DNA of 64,000 nt, taken from Chlamydiota bacterium. GTDB lineage: Bacteria > Chlamydiota > Chlamydiia > Chlamydiales > Parachlamydiaceae. The stretch is taken from positions 1 to 64,000 of the forward strand of contig JABDBC010000001.1 in assembly GCA_013288825.1 (NCBI GenBank). The letters run 5' to 3'. Each line of letters begins with the position of its first letter. Position 1 is the first letter of the stretch. The notes beneath the pieces are model-generated. The model worked only from the letters and a program-made list of their open reading frames with translations, did no database searches and had not been told where the DNA came from. Shown here in pieces: positions 62,570 through 64,000 of this stretch. The translations under genes and the position numbers were made by a program.

Positions 62570-63685
62570 ATGGCTTTAGCCGTTTCAAGTGCAGCTATTG
62601 TGTCTGCGCCAATCGTTCCAAGTATAGATAGCGTTTTTAAAAAGCAACTTCTTCCTGAGCTACAAAAACTTACAAAAATGTCCAGAGATCATACACTCGA
62701 TTTCAGAATACAGGTCGCTGACGTTATTTCACGCACCCATGAATTGATAAGTAAGTATTCTTCTTCTTATTCGGAACTAATTAGATTTGGTCAAGAATTA
62801 GGGACGTTACAAGGAAGAGTTGTAATTTGGGGCTCAAAAGAGTATGCGGATTTTGAAAAGATTCTAAGTAATGCTACGACTTTAAGAACCTTCAATGAGC
62901 AGATGGCACTATTAAATCAAAGTGAATCAAAAGAAGCAACGAGTGTATTAAACCCTGAATCAGCGATTGACTTATTTCTCAATCTTATTCCACATTCATC
63001 TTTAGTTACTCTTGACACTAGTGAAAAAAGGTATCGATTAATTGTTAATATGATCTCAGCGTATGAAGAAACAAAGGAGCGTCTTTGCCAATGGGAGAGT
63101 TCTAAAAGTCTAAGAGTCTTTATGGACCTCTTTTTTCAATGTTATGTGTACGACTTTGGTCCTAATTGTCGTCACAATGATTTTAAGCCAATGTTTAAAG
63201 CGATCATGGAAATGGAGCCCTCAATATTTTCAGGAAACTTCCTAGTTAAGATGGTGCATCATGGATTGTTTGAGAACGATATTCCCGAGTTGATGGTATC
63301 GCCAAAAAAAACACTATCATTAGTAAAGGTGAAGGAGTTCATTTGGTTGTATATTGACCCAAAAGGGGTGGAGAAATGCCATAATCTTCGACATTTATTT
63401 AATTTCCTTGGGACTTTAATGCATGGTAACGTAGAAGGTCCTAAAGGGCTTACATATCTTTATTATTCTATAATGGAATCAAGGGAAAATAGAGAAAAAG
63501 CGATGGCGCTATTGCTAAACATACGTGAACTTGGAATCTTAGATGAACTTAAAGAAGATAATGAAGAAATGTGGAAAGAATTGAATGCTGAATTATTGGG
63601 TTTAACAGAATATGTTGATTTTAATGAGGCTGTAAAGTTGCGTATACAGGCACAACTAAGGAATCCAGATGATCGTAAATTATAG
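62570..63685 (+). CDS. Paralogous family member 9
   Basis: The protein has 371 residues. The ATG at 62570 follows AAAAGGA by 9 bases; an upstream in-frame ATG at 62531 has no SD. Domain A about 20-122 (LPELQKLTKMSRDHTL...TFNEQMALLNQ), a very short linker, domain B with MEPSIFSGNFLVKMVHHGLF (from 215), and a shortened C region. The C-terminus lacks the TPR-like pair seen in members 7 and 8. Direct repeats flank the gene. Confidence 0.73.
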   Translation: MALAVSSAAIVSAPIVPSIDSVFKKQLLPELQKLTKMSRDHTLDFRIQVADVISRTHELISKYSSSYSELIRFGQELGTLQGRVVIWGSKEYADFEKILSNATTLRTFNEQMALLNQSESKEATSVLNPESAIDLFLNLIPHSSLVTLDTSEKRYRLIVNMISAYEETKERLCQWESSKSLRVFMDLFFQCYVYDFGPNCRHNDFKPMFKAIMEMEPSIFSGNFLVKMVHHGLFENDIPELMVSPKKTLSLVKVKEFIWLYIDPKGVEKCHNLRHLFNFLGTLMHGNVEGPKGLTYLYYSIMESRENREKAMALLLNIRELGILDELKEDNEEMWKELNAELLGLTEYVDFNEAVKLRIQAQLRNPDDRKL

Positions 63686-63713
63686 TCGCAGGTCCTGGGA
63701 TTCGGAGTAGGTG

Positions 63714-64000
63714 CAGAACCGCCCCACGCGCAGACAAGACCGTGCAAGAGTTGTTGCAAGGGCTAAAAGCGCGCCCGGGACGGTTCTCGCATAACGCCAT
63801 CGCCTTTAACACAGGCCACATCAAACGTCTTTTGTTTTCATAGACTGGCCTGTGTTAAAGAGATGGCGTTATGCAGAACTGTCCCATGCGCGAAGAGAAC
63901 GATAAAGACGTTGCACACGGACGGCTAAGGCTCTTTTAAGTGAGGTCGGGGGGCCCATTTAAAAGCACTACAACTTGCATTATTATAATAGGTGTGTTGG
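63714..64000 (+). repeat. ~290-bp direct repeat, right copy (runs off window)
   Basis: This is a second copy of 62248-62545, ending TTGCATTATTATAATAGGTG at the window edge. In the left copy this sequence leads directly into the leader of member 9. No gene is seen in 63686-64000; the promoter-like end suggests another gene starts just outside. Confidence 0.85.

Overview
The window reads as the chromosome of an environmental chlamydia (order Parachlamydiales, Waddlia/Criblamydia-like). The main reason is gene order. fmt-lpxA-fabZ-lpxC, pepF-groES-groEL, rplM-rpsI and rplY-pth-rpsF-rpsR-rplI-ispE are neighbourhoods I know from Chlamydiaceae. Around them sit genes typical of amoeba-associated relatives: toxin-antitoxin pairs, an ankyrin-type protein, Inc-like membrane proteins and a large lineage-specific paralog family. 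The genus is an inference; no 16S gene is present.

Layout. 1-3.7 kb: lipid A / fatty acid / initiator-tRNA operon on the minus strand. 3.8-9.5 kb: a DUF3800 gene with a convergent small RNA, an acetyltransferase, an M50-protease/HlyD fusion, a DEAD-box helicase and HPr. 9.6-14.9 kb: pepF, a CIRCE-controlled groESL and rplM-rpsI. 15-16.4 kb: a RES/Xre toxin-antitoxin pair. 16.7-21.2 kb: tRNA-Gln, prs, rplY, pth, rpsF, rpsR, rplI, ispE. 21.5-31.5 kb: an uncharacterised protein, a rhomboid with a doubtful catalytic dyad, an overlapping Inc-like/HExxH membrane pair, zinc-ribbon protein plus transaldolase, an orphan antitoxin, a tiny basic gene with a consensus promoter, a second copy of the small RNA beside a decayed DUF3800 gene, guaC-exonuclease, and fabI. 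31.9-34.3 kb: three stress-type genes (BON protein, glycine-zipper protein, YciF-like ferritin). 34.8-43.9 kb: one very large cyclic beta-1,2-glucan synthase-like gene. 44.1-46.7 kb: an ankyrin-type gene and a toxin-antitoxin pair, bounded by a duplicated ankyrin fragment. 47.0-63.7 kb: nine same-strand members of an unrecognised paralogous family.

Two features go beyond ordinary gene content. (1) Almost every larger intergenic gap is filled by long, nearly perfect palindromes from about eight sequence families. Some of them run into coding ends, and one carries a 161-bp MITE-like insertion in a single arm. (2) Two short transcription units share a promoter (TTGCAT-N17-TATWAT), a stem-loop kept by compensatory and wobble changes, and a U-tailed terminator. 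Each ends at the 3' end of a DUF3800 gene, one intact and one decayed. This small RNA/DUF3800 pairing and the nine-gene modular family are the best candidates here for undescribed biology.

All functional calls are by eye from motifs and gene order. No database search or folding program was run.
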